Source: Hofstenia miamia (Eukaryota; Xenacoelomorpha; Acoela). From it: 64,000 bases of DNA. Both the position numbers and the translations under genes were made by a program. How positions within the stretch are numbered: position 1 is the stretch's first letter; every line of letters starts with the position of its first letter. Location: the NCBI GenBank assembly GCA_004352715.1, contig SCFE01000081.1, positions 357,358 through 421,357 of the forward strand, written 5' to 3'. Below the pieces are notes generated by a model. It had not been told where the DNA came from and ran no database searches. It saw nothing but the letters and a program-made list of their open reading frames with translations. Below, piece by piece: positions 23,263 to 35,344 of this stretch.

Positions 23263-23463
23263 AAAATTACGTATTTAAGTAAAAACGCAAAATTTTAAAT
23301 TTTTTAGGTCGAAAACGTCTTAGCAATGCCTGAAAAAGAAACGAGCTTGTTAATAAACAATATTTGATTGGCTAAGAGTAAATTAGGTTGACTACCGTTG
23401 CCACCGCAAATGTAGTATGCACGAAATTTAATTGTTATGTAAACAAACCCTTCCGCTATTTAC

Positions 23464-23555
23464 AGTTGGCTTTCAGTGGGTACTGAAAATGCAAACCGGT
23501 GGATGCGCGAATGCTCTAGTTTACACTTAGTGCAAAACCGGTGCGCTCCGCGAAC
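23464..23555 (-). repeat. Inverted repeat, right arm
   Basis: Reverse-complement partner of 22372-22465, about 1 kb away. The pair may be the termini of a 1.2-kb element or two inverted insertions of the same repeat. Confidence 0.7.
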
Positions 23556-23665
23556 GCAAACATTGAGCAGACAATTCTTTGTTCTGGGTTTATACATATA
23601 TAGAATAGGCGTTATTTTACTTTAAGGGACCCAGTTCAAGTGACGTCATGAAATAATAATTAGAC

Positions 23666-23776
23666 TCTAACCCTAACCCCAATCCCTTACCCAAAAATTT
23701 TGCACAAAATTAATCAACATGATGAATTGCAATTGAAATGCAATCGTTAGGGCTTGGGATTAGGATTAAGGTTAGA
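23666..23776. repeat. MITE-like hairpin with telomere-like arms
   Basis: The left arm TCTAACCCTAACCCCAATCC and the reverse complement of the right arm TCTAACCTTAATCCTAATCC agree at about 18 of 21 positions; all differences are C/T. The spacer is about 69 bp. A perfect TGACGTCA site lies at 23641-23648, and TGACG recurs inverted just outside the right arm, so the true termini may be TGACG. Confidence 0.6.
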
Positions 23777-23779
23777 AGC

Positions 23780-26700
23780 GTCATTGCAACCTATAGTTGC
23801 CATTACATTTGCAATGTATGTTTATTGTGGTAAGCTCTTCCGCTCTTAGAAATTAGAGAACGAACCACCATTATCTTTGAAATATGATCTTGCAAATTGA
23901 GAATAAAATTTTTTGAGTTTCCATATATATATATCAAGTTAATCTACACATTTTTTGTTATAAAGTTCCATACCTGAGAACGTGAATTCATAGCATTCGA
24001 GAGAATAAGCTAACCACAAATCCTTTTCCCACGCTGCTTTGTATAATTCGCTTGTCTCGCTAAACTTATTGAAATTTGTTGATTTTACAATAATTATGCA
24101 TAATAGTCTTACTTGTTAAACAATTATGAAAACATGTTGTGAAATCAACAATTATGCTAACTGTTTACAATTATGCACAATTTTTGTTTTTGCATATATA
24201 GACGAGTGAAGTGCCATAACGGCGCAATTTTTAAAATACACGTACCAACTTGACTCTGCATCAAGGTATTTGTAATTTTGACATACAATTTTACAGCATT
24301 ATTTTATAAATATTTTCCAATATAAGCTACTGTACTTGTTCAACTCATTTGAAATAAGTCGAAATCTAATATACTGTGGGTTCCCAGGGTGGACGAAACT
24401 TCCGCAACGAGGCAAGGACGTGTTAGCTGCTTGCTCTGTTTTTTTGTAATATCTTTTGAATGAAATCAATTATCGGCCAATGAGATAGTAGCATATATAC
24501 ATATATACAATAATAAATTATAATTTTAATGTTCAATTTATGTACTCGTAATTTGTTTAACTGTTTAAGTAGCTTGCCGAATGAATGCTGCTGTTGTTGA
24601 ATTCAGTTTTAGTTAGTATACAGAGTTGATAAGAAATCATTGACTGTCAGCTTATAGCCAAACCAGACAAAGTCAAATTTTATGTTTGTTTGAAGGCGGG
24701 CGGTGAAAAACGGCGTTTTCAAACATTGTGAAAAGAATCGCTTGACATATACAATTTTGACAAATCATTTATTTTCAAAGAAATGAAAACTAAAAGTTAA
24801 GATTTTATCCAAGTATCGCCATCTTTTTCTTCACCATCACCGATACATAATTTTTAGACATCGGGACAGTCCTAGTTAAAAGTATATACATTTTTATGGT
24901 GAAAGCTGTTGGCAAAACTTAATGTGCCTACTTTAAGACTTTTGAACTAATTTAAGGTGCCTGAATATATACATATTTGCAAAAATAAATTTAAGCTACT
25001 ACACAAAAGTGCTGTATTTCTTTTTTGGGAACCTGAATTTGTTGGCGCTGTTTTATATAGTTTTGACTGTTGTCGAAGTGAATGATATAACGGGTGTGGA
25101 TTTTATTCCTTGTACAATGTATAAGCGAATTTTTTTATAAAATTAGCTTAGACTAGAATTACTTAGTGTGAAAATGAATGTGTGCTTTAAATATGTCTCA
25201 AAGTAGTAGTAATTGTAGCATTATGAATTGTTAATAAACCACATAAGATTGTAGTTACAATGAGAATATTGCAATTTTATAAAAGTTTGTTTAACTTTTC
25301 GATTTGATAGGGTTACATTTTAAATTAGAGATATCTAATACAGACAAATATTTTTGCTATTCCGTTTTGGTGTGACTTTTCTTTGATTAATATAATTCAG
25401 TATATTAGTGTATAATCTAAGAACGTCGAAATTATATACCAAAGCCTTAGAACAGAAAGAAATTCGTTAGTTGTTTATTCGCAAAAATTTTCATAAATTG
25501 CAATTAATAAAAAGGGATTCTTTAAAATGTAGGACATCTAGTATTAGAGTACATTCGAGCACACATGCATTATTACTTTTTTAATATGATTTGTTTTGAT
25601 AACTTATTGGAAAAGCAATTGAAATAAAAATTGTTTTTGTCTATTGTATAAAATGATCAGGGTGATATGCATTTGAGAAGTATGCCAATAAGTTACAACT
25701 CATTTATAATATTGTGAACCAATATTGAAGTTGTTATTATTCAGAGATGTTTAAAGTGGATCCGTTAGTAATAGAAAAATATTTATATCAACTAATCCTT
25801 AATAATATATAACAGCCATAATTTATCATTTTAAGAAATTTGGAAAATTAGCGAATAATTGATTAATTTAGAGCTACTTTGTGCTTCTAGTTGTTCGTTC
25901 TTTCAAATTTAATACTCTTTTTTCTGCTATTACAAATAATTATTTCCTTACATTTAACAATAAAGCATGCATTATGTGTATTTCCAATTACCTATAAAAT
26001 TACACCCTAATTTATCCTCTGAAGGGACATGTTCTAAATGTTGTTTTATCTTTTCCACTTTGTTATGAAAATATTTTGATAAATGTCAGCAATTGATTTA
26101 GGCTAAAATCAACTGTAACGTTGAAAGAAATTTTTCAAATTTAGCAACGCCTACTTTTTGCGGTGTAACTACTTGTTGGGTACTTTTTAATTTATGGCTT
26201 AAATGGTTTTAAAAAATTTTGCATTGCAATAACAGTTTTTTTACTTGGTCAGTTTTGAAGTATCATGTGATGTGTTGTTTTTCCAGAAATTTCACCATAT
26301 TTAAAACGAATTTTGTTGGTGTGTCCTCATAATGTTTGCAAATTTATGTACAATACGTAAAATTTAACGTCATGTTCTAACAATTGCCAACGAATTTGGT
26401 TGAGTTTCAAAAAAGGCTTACGTCAGATTTATAACTCTTTTGATAATGTTGTTGTCGAAACTTCGAAGTTGGAAACCCTAACATATTCCAAGAGTTTGAA
26501 CATTCATTGTAAAAACTTGATTGTGTCACATAGCATTCATCCATCCATGATATTTGAAAATGTTAGCAACACGCAGAGGTTCTTGAATGTACCCACGATT
26601 GCAACCTCATTTTTCAAAGCACTTCCTTCCCACTAATACAGCGTGCAATGAAAACGAAAATTTGATTATTAATTTCCATTAAAAACTATATTAGTTGCTA
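23780..26700. other. No supported gene
   Basis: AT-rich. A 78-codon plus-strand frame at 26400-26636 has no splice or poly(A) support. Repeated CAATTATG motifs in both orientations occur at 24090-24180. Confidence 0.4.
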
Positions 26701-26701
26701 C

Positions 26702-26792
26702 CTTGAAAAGGACAACTGCTTCGGTCACACCTACGCCATCTTTGCAGAACAGTGCTCCCAAGCTATCATCTCCCCAGTGATCCATCTTCTAA
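26702..26792 (-). CDS. Putative exon with start codon
   Basis: The acceptor TATTACAG ends at 26793 and a GT donor follows AAG at 26701-26700. The ATG at 26785 opens a 28-codon frame (MDHWGDDSLGALFCKDGVGV and on) that runs cleanly to the donor in phase 0. The base composition (about half GC) stands out from the flanks. It may be the second exon of a gene with a 5' UTR intron. No family recognised. Confidence 0.35.
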
Positions 26793-26799
26793 CTGTAAT

Positions 26800-28230
26800 A
26801 TGTGTATATAACACTTGTTTAAGTTCAGACCTTTTTGAAATTGGTTGTTTTTATTTAGATTCCCAGGATAATCATCGGTAAAGTTTTAATAATCTCTTTA
26901 AATCTGTTTGGCGAAAAGGTTTCATTTCTTTAATATTTAAAAGTGCATTTTCTTTCAGAAGTCTTTAATGTTTCTCAATAAGAATAAATAAAAAACAAGG
27001 CAAACCCGTTTATATACTTGTTTTGAAGTAATGTATAGTTCCCATTTTTGAATATATAAAGTAAATTTTTATGGCATCAATAACCATAATTACTCGCAAA
27101 CAGTCTTCTCCAAGAAATGCTTCATACTGTTCTGCTGAAGTTTTGTTGAAGCTTGTTAGTAATGCATTACTATGAGAAATCAGTTCAAATTACAATGTTT
27201 ATTTCACGGTTTTTGATGTCTTTAACGCTTTATGTACTAAAATGAGTTAAAATACGATTTTTGAAGCTGTTTCTGTAAGATTCGTTCGTAGTAACATGTG
27301 GCGAATGTATATATTTCTATAAAAAGATGGCTCGGTTTATGTATAAAAATTCCTGTAATATCAAATTTTTGAATTTGCGGGAAGCAATTTCGATATCTTC
27401 CATTTTCGCAAACGATTAGTAGAGATTTTATGAACGTTATTAAATTGTATAAAAATTTAAATGTCTGTTGAATCGCATAATGTAGTCCTCAATTTCGTTT
27501 TGTCAAGACCCAGTTATTTTTTAGACTACTACATGATGACCTTTATGGTGCAGGGAAATCGCGAGTGAATGCACGGAATAGAAAGTCTAGGTGACAGTTC
27601 CGTTGAGACAGCAGCTGTTATGCTATATTGTTCCCTTTCGTTGTTATAATTTATCCCGTCTAATGCTTGCCCGTCTACGATTTTGCGTCTAAAAAGTTAT
27701 TAATAATTCTGAGAGCGATGTTTGCTTAGTGATAATATTCTCAAAATAATTACTCTCTGTACACTGCTCTGTATTGCTTCTTCTCTTCTTCATTAAAAGA
27801 AAATGCTTTCACGAAAACATTTCATTTTTTTCACATTCTATTAAATTCGCTTTTTTATAAATCAACACTTTAGATTGACTTGTGCCCGTTTTAGGCAATA
27901 CTCGATGACATGCACATTTAGTTTAAATTTACACATTAAGTGGTCTCTTTTGAATTGTCCTACGAATTTAACAATGACATTGAAATATCATTTGAGTGCG
28001 TCAATGGGATGTTGACTTTATAAAATTCAATGTTTGCATTGATTTATTTTCAGAGTCAATATTCAAATGTTCTATCATTTTATTTCGAGAAATGCAATGC
28101 TTTCCATTTAATCGAACAATAACCAAGGCCGGAAGCAGGTCAAACAGAATTATCCCGACCTTTTTTCCGATTTTCATAAATCGATGCAGCTCAACTTGTT
28201 TCATTTATTTGTCTTCGGGTACAAGGTAGA
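26800..28230. other. No supported gene
   Basis: AT-rich, with short frames only. The end of this stretch may contain the decayed reverse transcriptase of the Penelope-like element that follows, but I could not recognise its catalytic motif. Confidence 0.35.
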
Positions 28231-28239
28231 GAAGGATCT

Positions 28240-28785
28240 AATATATTCATTTCTATTAACTCTAGAGATTTTCGAAATTCTTAAAGACAATGGCTATTCC
28301 ATTAAACTCATTAAAAAATATTCAACCAAGATGTTTAAAGAAAGTAACAAAGAACAACTTCATGAATCAGACAATGATAAGAATAATATTTGTCCAGTAT
28401 ATTTAAAATGTTAAAAGAAAAAATGAATATATTGAACACAAAATTAAAATTCACCAGAATTGTCCCAATATTAACATCCTTTGCAACAAAGAACATTTTC
28501 CATAACAAAGATCTTATCTCTAAGAAATTTGTTTCTTCTTTAGTTTACCAATATGAATGTGATGATTGCAACAAATTCTACATCAGAGAAACTAAGAGCC
28601 ATCTGGGAACAAGGACGAAAACACCCATAAGAGGACATTTAAATTCTGAAAATTACTTACATCACCATGAAATCAAGGAAGAAAATTTTAAGATATTACT
28701 AAGATCAAAATATCATAAAATTTTTATTAAAGCTACAATCAAAGAAAAATTACTTAATAAACAATGCAAGATATCAATAGTTTGA
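28240..28785 (+). pseudogene. Penelope-like element, copy 1 (GIY-YIG domain)
   Basis: C-terminal part of a Penelope-like retroelement. First, ILKDNGYSIKLIKKYS matches the region between the reverse transcriptase and the endonuclease. Then VYQYECDDCNKFYIRETK matches the GIY-YIG endonuclease with its preceding zinc-binding-like CxxC. In the canonical YIGET the Gly is Arg here, so the active site is altered. HLGTRTKTPIRGHL follows. A 27-bp stretch present in copy 2 is deleted between short TTAAAA repeats, shifting the frame. The reverse transcriptase is missing or unrecognisable upstream. Confidence 0.82.
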
Positions 28786-28924
28786 GATCTATAGTGCATG
28801 TGATAAATTTATAGTTTCCCTTAGTGTAGTTGATTGTAAAATGTTTATTTACTGATATTGTCATATTGACAATGATTCCTATTAATCAAAATAGGCCTAA
28901 ATTTTAAAATGTTATATATTACAG

Positions 28925-28948
28925 TATATATATATATATATATATATA
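28925..28948. repeat. (TA)n microsatellite
   Basis: About 24 bp of TA dinucleotides. Confidence 0.95.
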
Positions 28949-29051
28949 CATTCCCTTAAGTGCGCATTAAAATCTTCCGCATGAACTGTGCTTCCCAATC
29001 ATAAATCTTTGAAATTTTGTAAGATAGTAGCTCTATGGTGTATTTTTCCAG

Positions 29052-29161
29052 GCTTTGCTGTGGGAGTGGTAATTCCAACACCACAACATATTTTGGGTTG
29101 TGATGATTCCTGTGGGAATTTGTGGCCAAAAAACTTTGTAACCAGCCTCAATAATGTTTAA
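29052..29161 (+). CDS. Putative terminal exon, Cys-containing
   Basis: Acceptor TATTTTTCCAG ends at 29051. A 36-codon frame ends in TAA, and AATAAA follows at 29173-29178. The peptide (AVGVVIPTPQHILGCDDSCG, then NLWPKNF) looks coding. The very short 3' UTR is unusual but allowed. It lies between the two Penelope-like copies and opposite in strand to the exons at 29.4-29.7 kb. No family recognised. Confidence 0.35.
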
Positions 29162-29397
29162 GAAATTCCAATAATAAATTTTACTGTTCTTAATAGAAAC
29201 AAATTTTCAAAAAAGACATGTGCTGATTTCATTTTACAGTCATACTATGGTCCATATTTGGATACCATTTTTCAGCAAANATATATATGTATATATATAG
29301 GTTATAGTTTGTTATTCCATGTAGATTTAGTTGTTTATATATGCTTAGAATTGAAATATAGTCATTGTTTTTTTCAAATATTAAACCTACAATAATT

Positions 29398-29557
29398 TTA
29401 AATATAAATATATTTATCTGGAATAGTACAATCGACTATATTCAGCAAATCCTTTTGCTTGATTCTTCCTTGGATATAATCCCGAAGTGCACATCGATCT
29501 CCTTTGAAGTCAAATTCGTTGTATGCTTGGATAATAGAATATGCATACTTTGGCATC
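29398..29557 (-). CDS. Putative last exon, charged helical peptide
   Basis: An acceptor (TTAAGTTTTACAG, ending at 29558) opens 53 codons to TAA at 29398. The peptide (YSIIQAYNEFDFKGDRCALR, then DYIQGRIKQKDLLNIVD) is highly coding-like and probably alpha-helical. The first base completes a codon split with the exon at 29616-29678: AA|G gives Lys. No canonical AATAAA was seen directly downstream. No family recognised. Confidence 0.5.
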
Positions 29558-29615
29558 CTGTAAAACTTAACACATTCAACGCTGAAAACAGAAGCCTGTG
29601 TTTTTATATCAACAC

Positions 29616-29678
29616 TTTTGCAATAGTAGTGCGTTCATTGGTTCTCCCACCAAGTTGCACCATCTATTAGCCCCACTG
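29616..29678 (-). CDS. Putative penultimate exon of the same gene
   Basis: Between an AG (29680-29679) and a GT donor (29615-29614) lies a 63-bp segment. It encodes SGANRWCNLVGEPMNALLLQ and ends with two bases of a split Lys codon. The intron to the next exon is only 58 bp. The phase match with 29398-29557 supports a two-exon 3' end of one minus-strand gene. The acceptor is weak (CTGATTAAG). Confidence 0.4.
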
Positions 29679-29916
29679 CTTAATCAGTGTGTGTATTTCT
29701 TAGAAGTAGGCTAACGATGAGAAAAATAGTAAGAGATTTCTAAGAAATAACCAATTTCTAAGAACTGATTGTATGCATTTGACTTTATTTCAGAAATTGG
29801 CATTTTTTTTACCGTATTGACATTATTGACTTTTGGGTCGCAATAGCTATCACCTATAATAAAGTTTGCACAAAATATGTCGATTTTTTCGAGCATTTTA
29901 GTTGATTATTTTCTTT

Positions 29917-30345
29917 TTCAGACAATGATAAGAATAATATTTGTCCAGTATATTTAAAACTTCCGTCTTTAGGAAACCAAGTTAAAATGTTAAATGAAAA
30001 AATCAAGATATTGAACATCAAATTAAAATTCATCAAAATTGTCCCAATATTTTGCAAAAGGAACATCTTCAACAACAAAGATGTTATCCCTAAGAAATTA
30101 GTTTGTTCTGTAATTTATCAATATAAATGTGATGATTGAAGTAACTCATACATCGGGGAAACTAAGAGACATCTGTGAACAAGGATGAAAAAACACATTA
30201 AGAGGACATTAAAATTCTGAAATTCATTTACATCACCATGAAATCAGGGAAGAAAATTTTAAGATATTACTAAAATCAAAACATCATAAAATTGGTGAAC
30301 AAATTTTTATTAAAGCTGCAAACAAAGAAAAATTACTTTTCAATT
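29917..30345 (+). pseudogene. Penelope-like element, copy 2 (GIY-YIG domain)
   Basis: Closely related to copy 1 over about 400 bp, both beginning at CAGACAATGATAAG. It reads VYLKLPSLGNQVKML (retaining the 27 bp lost in copy 1), then VIYQYKCDD, a stop, SNSYIGETKRHL, a second stop and TRMKKHI. The active-site YIGET is intact here, but the second Cys of CxxC and two codons are now stops. Both copies have the same orientation, as in the partial tandem arrays known for Penelope elements. Confidence 0.82.
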
Positions 30346-30349
30346 TGAT

Positions 30350-31057
30350 GAAGATTTCAAAATATTTTATTGTTTAAAAAAATTGAAATTACTTTCAAGC
30401 AAACTTATATTTTAAAAAAAATATTTAATAATATATATGTGATGAACAGATTAGAGCAGAAAAACAAGTAAGATAATTAAATCAACCTTTCTAAAAGCGT
30501 AAAAATTTCTTTTTTAGCTATTCCAAAGTGCTGCAATGAATTGTATTTTTAATCAGGCATTTATAAGAACGTTTTTGATGGCCTATCACAATTATTTTTT
30601 GAAAAAAATTAAAATTAAAAATTTATAACTATTCCAAAGTGCATAGAAAAATTTAGTATTTAAGTATAGAAACTAACACTTTCTTCAGTTATACAATTCA
30701 TTTTTAGCCACCCAGTAAACAGTGTGCAATGATATAAATATTCGAAGTTATCATGACGTTTACTGTGCATGTATAAGTTTTGAATTTGATTGAATGTTGC
30801 CTCTTAATATTTAACTCTTTCCCATTCAGCCAACACCATTAGTGTGTGGTGACATCTAATTAATTAACATTTTTACATTTAAAGTTCTTCCATTTAATTC
30901 CACGATGACAGGATATTATTCATTTAAGTTTCCACTATGTCCTCGTCTATTTTTACAAATCATTAACTATAAGTTTTAATAAATTCAATTATATAATTCC
31001 TTTTGTCAATTTAAACTCCATGCTTGGCATACCGGGTTTCATATTTGAATTCTACTT
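30350..31057. other. No gene seen
   Basis: AT-rich with poly(A)/poly(T)-like runs; nothing recognised. Confidence 0.45.
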
Positions 31058-31485
31058 TTTCCATTTATTTAAAAAGCTTTTGTCGGTCAATTTTAACTAT
31101 AATGTTGTTATTATTAAATTACTGTAAATGTAAAAATTCAATTTCAACTCAAAGTTTGCTATTTTACATAGGTTTATTTTTAATGTAAAAAATTTGTGTA
31201 TTTTTATATATGCATTATTTTTACAACTATAAATTTCATGTCGTTTTAACACAAGCTAGTGCAAACTCCATTTATTAGTATCAATGTTTGCATTGTATAA
31301 CATAATAGATCAGGAAATGGGGATCTGAACTTTTTCTAAATATATTTTATGCACTAGGAAATTTTACTTTTCATTTATATAAACAATATTTTTATGACAT
31401 TTGGATCTTATTTCAACCTTCTTCGAATTGTGAATCCTAGGAATCCTCAATAGTTAACTCCTAACAACCACTTTCATACTGTAGG
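31058..31485 (+). repeat. Tandem duplication, unit 1
   Basis: About 428 bp, starting TTTCCATTTATTTAAAAAGC and ending at ACTGTAGG. Repeated immediately downstream with only a few substitutions and one deletion. Confidence 0.9.
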
Positions 31486-31491
31486 TTCGGG

Positions 31492-31898
31492 TTTCCATTT
31501 ATTTAAAAAGCTTTTGTCGGTCAATTTTAACTATAATGTGGTTATTATTAAATTACTATAAATGTAAAAATTCAATTTCAACTCAAAGTTTGCTATTTTA
31601 CATAGGTTTATTTTTAATGCAAAAAAGTTGTGTATTTTTATATAAGCATTATTTTTACAACTATAAATTTCATGTCGTTTTAACACCAGCTAGTGCAAAC
31701 TCCATTTATTAGTATCAATGTTTGCATTGTATAACATAATAGATCTTTCTAGATATATTTTATGCACTAGGAAATTTTACTTTCCATTTATATAAACAAT
31801 ATTTTTATGACATTAGGATCTTATTTCAACCTTCTTCGAATTGTGAATCCTAGGAATCCTCAATAGTTAACTACTAACAACCACATTCATACTGTAGG
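31492..31898 (+). repeat. Tandem duplication, unit 2
   Basis: Second copy of the preceding 0.43-kb unit, offset by 434 bp. It lacks about 20-24 bp around AGATC compared with unit 1 and is otherwise nearly identical, so the duplication is recent. Confidence 0.9.
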
Positions 31899-31965
31899 TA
31901 ATGCAAACAGTGGCTAATTTCAAAACTATCTGTAAATGACAAAACAAAGCATAGAAACAAAAGTC

Positions 31966-32214
31966 TTACACCCAGCCGAGCTTCAACTGGATACTATGAG
32001 ATGATATTTGTTGCCCTTCTCTTTTTCTACAAATATGGTTTTCGTTATGTATATAGCAAGTTCGTAAGAGTTCGTATCCAGCACTCCTGAAATATTGCTT
32101 AGCGCGTTGTATATATTCTTTGATATCCATCCTTTGTAGAAATGTTAAAATTTTGTATACATTGAAAGTAGCAAATAAATTCAATGACTGATTATCTGCA
32201 GCTACTAATTTCAT
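31966..32214 (-). CDS. Putative exon, 82-codon frame
   Basis: Minus-strand frame from an ATG at 32214 to TAA at 31966. A good acceptor inside it (TTTCTACAAAG before GATGGATATC) suggests the real exon starts near 32130. It would encode MDIKEYIQRAKQYFRSAGYE and on through a Cys/His-containing, basic segment. A GT donor may lie just before the stop (GGTGTAAG). No family recognised. It could be part of the same minus-strand gene as the exons at 29.4-29.7 kb, though the phases do not join directly. Confidence 0.35.
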   Translation of the reverse strand: MKLVAADNQSLNLFATFNVYKILTFLQRMDIKEYIQRAKQYFRSAGYELLRTCYIHNENHICRKREGQQISSHSIQLKLGWV

Positions 32215-32888
32215 TTAGCATTTAAGTAACATATTGAAACTTATTCTCGTTTTCTATACTGAACCAGTTTTATCCTTTGATATTCAGGCGTACTAGTTGC
32301 ACAGTTTTAATGAAAGTGTCTATATATGATCAGAATTTCAATTTATTTAAATTGCAAATACATTCCATTCAAAAGAGCTGGAAATTTTATTTACTTTTCA
32401 TATATGCCTGATGATTTTTAACCATATTTCTACTAGCTTTGTCCACATTTTTAACAATTTTATCGAAGCCTATTAAAAAGTATTGGAATCTTTTTATGTA
32501 AATACATCTATGGATCTGTCCTAAAAATCATCCCCGTGCCTAAGGAATGAAAATATTAATACTTTTTCAATGAGTAATCAGATTTTTGTAAAAATATTCC
32601 AATTCTTCCCGTACCTAATGTTCGGATAATGAGGAGTTCTAACGCCATCGGAACACAAACTACCCTCACCTATTTTTTGTCTGCTGATGAATTGCCTCAG
32701 TTCTGTTTAGGCGCGCTGTGCGCAATGTCAGAAGTCATCGCGATGGGGCGCGAATTTAAAATGAAAATGAAATAAGAGACACTCTCTATCTTGTGATGAT
32801 TTTAGATTTTAAATATGTTCATTCTTTCGTGAGTTGTGGGCATTTAATTTTTTGAAAAAACCACACTGCGTATAAGTTTTTAAGAACA

Positions 32889-33170
32889 TCAGAGTTCGCA
32901 CTCATTTTTTTGTAGATTGCCCATGTTTGTCAATAAATGTATAAATATCGGATACAGTTGTTTATCACTAGAACAGTCGAAACTTTGATATTTGGGGTAT
33001 GATTCAAATAACCCATTGATGGTTACATTCTCATTTTTATCGCTGTGAGACTTTCTCGTCAACATTACGTAATTGAGCTTGGAATTTTTTTTCGCCATGT
33101 TTACTAATTGATTTGACATTCTATTTAGCGAAGAGTAAGAGGATAAGTGCAATTTCAAAGCTTTTTTCTC
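32889..33170 (-). CDS. Putative terminal exon, 93 codons
   Basis: A strong acceptor (TTTTCCTTGCTCTTTATCAG, ending at 33171) opens 93 codons to TGA. ATTAAA, a common poly(A) variant, follows about 40 bp after the stop. The peptide is Ser/Asn/Lys-rich and soluble (SSYSSLNRMSNQLVNMAKKN early on). The frame also stays open for about 10 codons upstream of the acceptor. No family recognised. Confidence 0.42.
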   Translation of the reverse strand, partial: EKKALKLHLSSYSSLNRMSNQLVNMAKKNSKLNYVMLTRKSHSDKNENVTINGLFESYPKYQSFDCSSDKQLYPIFIHLLTNMGNLQKNECEL

Positions 33171-34598
33171 CTGATAAAGAGCAAGGAAAATTTCTACATC
33201 CCAATGATTTTTCTCTTATACTATCAATTTTATTAACTACAAGAGTTGTGTTGGCTACACCCAGGGGTGGTTAATTACGGTTTGACGGTGTAGACGCGGA
33301 TATTGTCATCAAATCTGTTGTAGTGAGTGATTCTAACATATATTCTAGGATAATAACTCATCGTGTTCAAATAAGAAAAAATTCGCCATGTTTATTCAAG
33401 ATATATTAAATCCACACATTTCTTTGTAAAGCAACATATTTATTTAATGACTACAAATGTTTAATTTTAAGGGCTACGACAATAATTGTTTCTCCACTAG
33501 TAACATATGTTGTTGTGTTTTCCCATTAATTTTTAGAAACGAGTACAATTCTTTCTGTAATTAAATTATTACACGCATAAATGCCACTTTTTGAGAAACA
33601 CGACAGTTTTTAATTGATTTGAAATTTGGAAGTTGTGGTATGGTTTATTAGCATTTCATATGGAGTTACTATTAATGTTTAATAACATGATAACAGACCA
33701 ATGCTACGTATAATGGCATACGCATTGATTATTTGTGATTGTTTACCGTTTCAAAAGGAACGCGTTAACGTTTGTCTGGTATAATCACAAATAAACAACT
33801 GCTACTATGTCTGGACAGTCTGTGTTGCTCATATTTGGAATCGCTTTGTTTTTGGCTAGACTCCTGTCGTAGTGTTCGTTGACTCAACAGTTTTCAGACC
33901 CTTATAAAATATTTCTTTTGGTATAAATCGAAATCTAAAATTGCTATCGTTCTTAATTTCAATGCTTCCACATTTGGAAGAGTTATTATATTTGGGAAAA
34001 CTTGTGTTTTATTTGAAGATAATGAATTCTTTCCTTCAGAGAACAACAAAGCGTTTGTTGTTTACCGCTTACTATTAACAAAAGCTTTTCCAGTGTTTTA
34101 ATGCATAGTTACATTTTTCAAATATTTTCCGTTTGTTAACATCGATATGTGCTTTCAATCTCCTAAGTATAATTTTGGGCATTAACGTTTTGTTAATGTC
34201 GTAATGACTGTGTAATATGAATAAAATGGGAAGAAATGCGTTTAGCGCAAAACTATTAGAAAGTTTGAAAATTTAATGAACTATGTTACTTAAGTTCTAT
34301 TCTGGACTGATCTAGTAAATATCAATATTCGTACAGACTTTTTCAAGGTAGTTAACATGACAGTGACTTTTTCTAGGTAAAACATTCAAAATATAGTAAA
34401 CAAAATCACAAAACACAATGTTATAATATCAAAATTCCTGAGATTGGTTATGAATAAACATATTTTGCAAATCAACATGATTATTTACCTGTGTATTAAT
34501 GGGCATGAACTTTAATCACAAGCTATCTGGTAATAATCTACTCATTGTCCTTCTTTCCAAAAAATATATATCATTGAAATCTTAAACATGCGTAGATT

Positions 34599-34622
34599 AA
34601 ACCCTAACCCTAATCCCACCCT
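34599..34622. repeat. Telomere-like CCCTAA tract
   Basis: TAAACCCTAACCCTAATCCC followed by ACC, next to an ambiguous base at 34626. Resembles the arms at 23666; interstitial, not a chromosome end. Confidence 0.7.
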
Positions 34623-35300
34623 GCGNAATTAAAGAAATCACCATCTTCAACGAATCCAAAGTAGGCGATGTGGTATGCATCAATGAGGCTTCTTCTCTTA
34701 AAGACTCATATTATTTGGATTTTAATCAAGTTTTATACTTTTTTTGAAAAACATTAATTTTATGAAAATTCTAAGGCTCAAATTGCTCAAAATTTAAGAA
34801 TTATTTAAGAATAAATCTGAGGCTAGAAATATGAATTCAGAGATTTCTGAATATCTAATATACTGAGTTGTTGGTAAATTTTCAGTAATTTTATTTTTTA
34901 CACTAATAATATTTTTCTATGATTTTCAACTATTCAGTGTATTATTTGAAAGTTAACGATAATACTTCATTAGCCCAGAAAATTCTTTAAACATTTCTGC
35001 CGCTAAAGTTTTGACTTTCAGAATTTGAAGAATCATGTAAAAATATTTCAGGTTCATATTGACCGAATCACTAATAATCATTAAGTCTTGGCTTAACTTA
35101 TGTAATTCCTACAAAAAATAGTGTATCAATTCAGGATATATTTTTTCTTAATTTTCAATTAATTTTGGTTTTTATATTTTCATATTGGCTAAGAACTACT
35201 CACACAATCTTTTTATTCATTATATGAAACTTTACAAAACGTTTATCTGAATAGCATTCTTTTTTCTAACTTATGCCAATATATTAATTTATTAATTAGG

Positions 35301-35301
<1 letters not shown>

Positions 35302-35341
<40 letters not shown>
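35302..35341. repeat. (TA)n microsatellite
   Basis: About 40 bp of TA dinucleotides. Confidence 0.95.

Positions 35342-35344
<3 letters not shown>

Noticed and set aside
26400-26636. 78-codon plus-strand frame
   Set aside because: No splice or poly(A) support and the opposite strand is equally plausible; possibly an old repeat.
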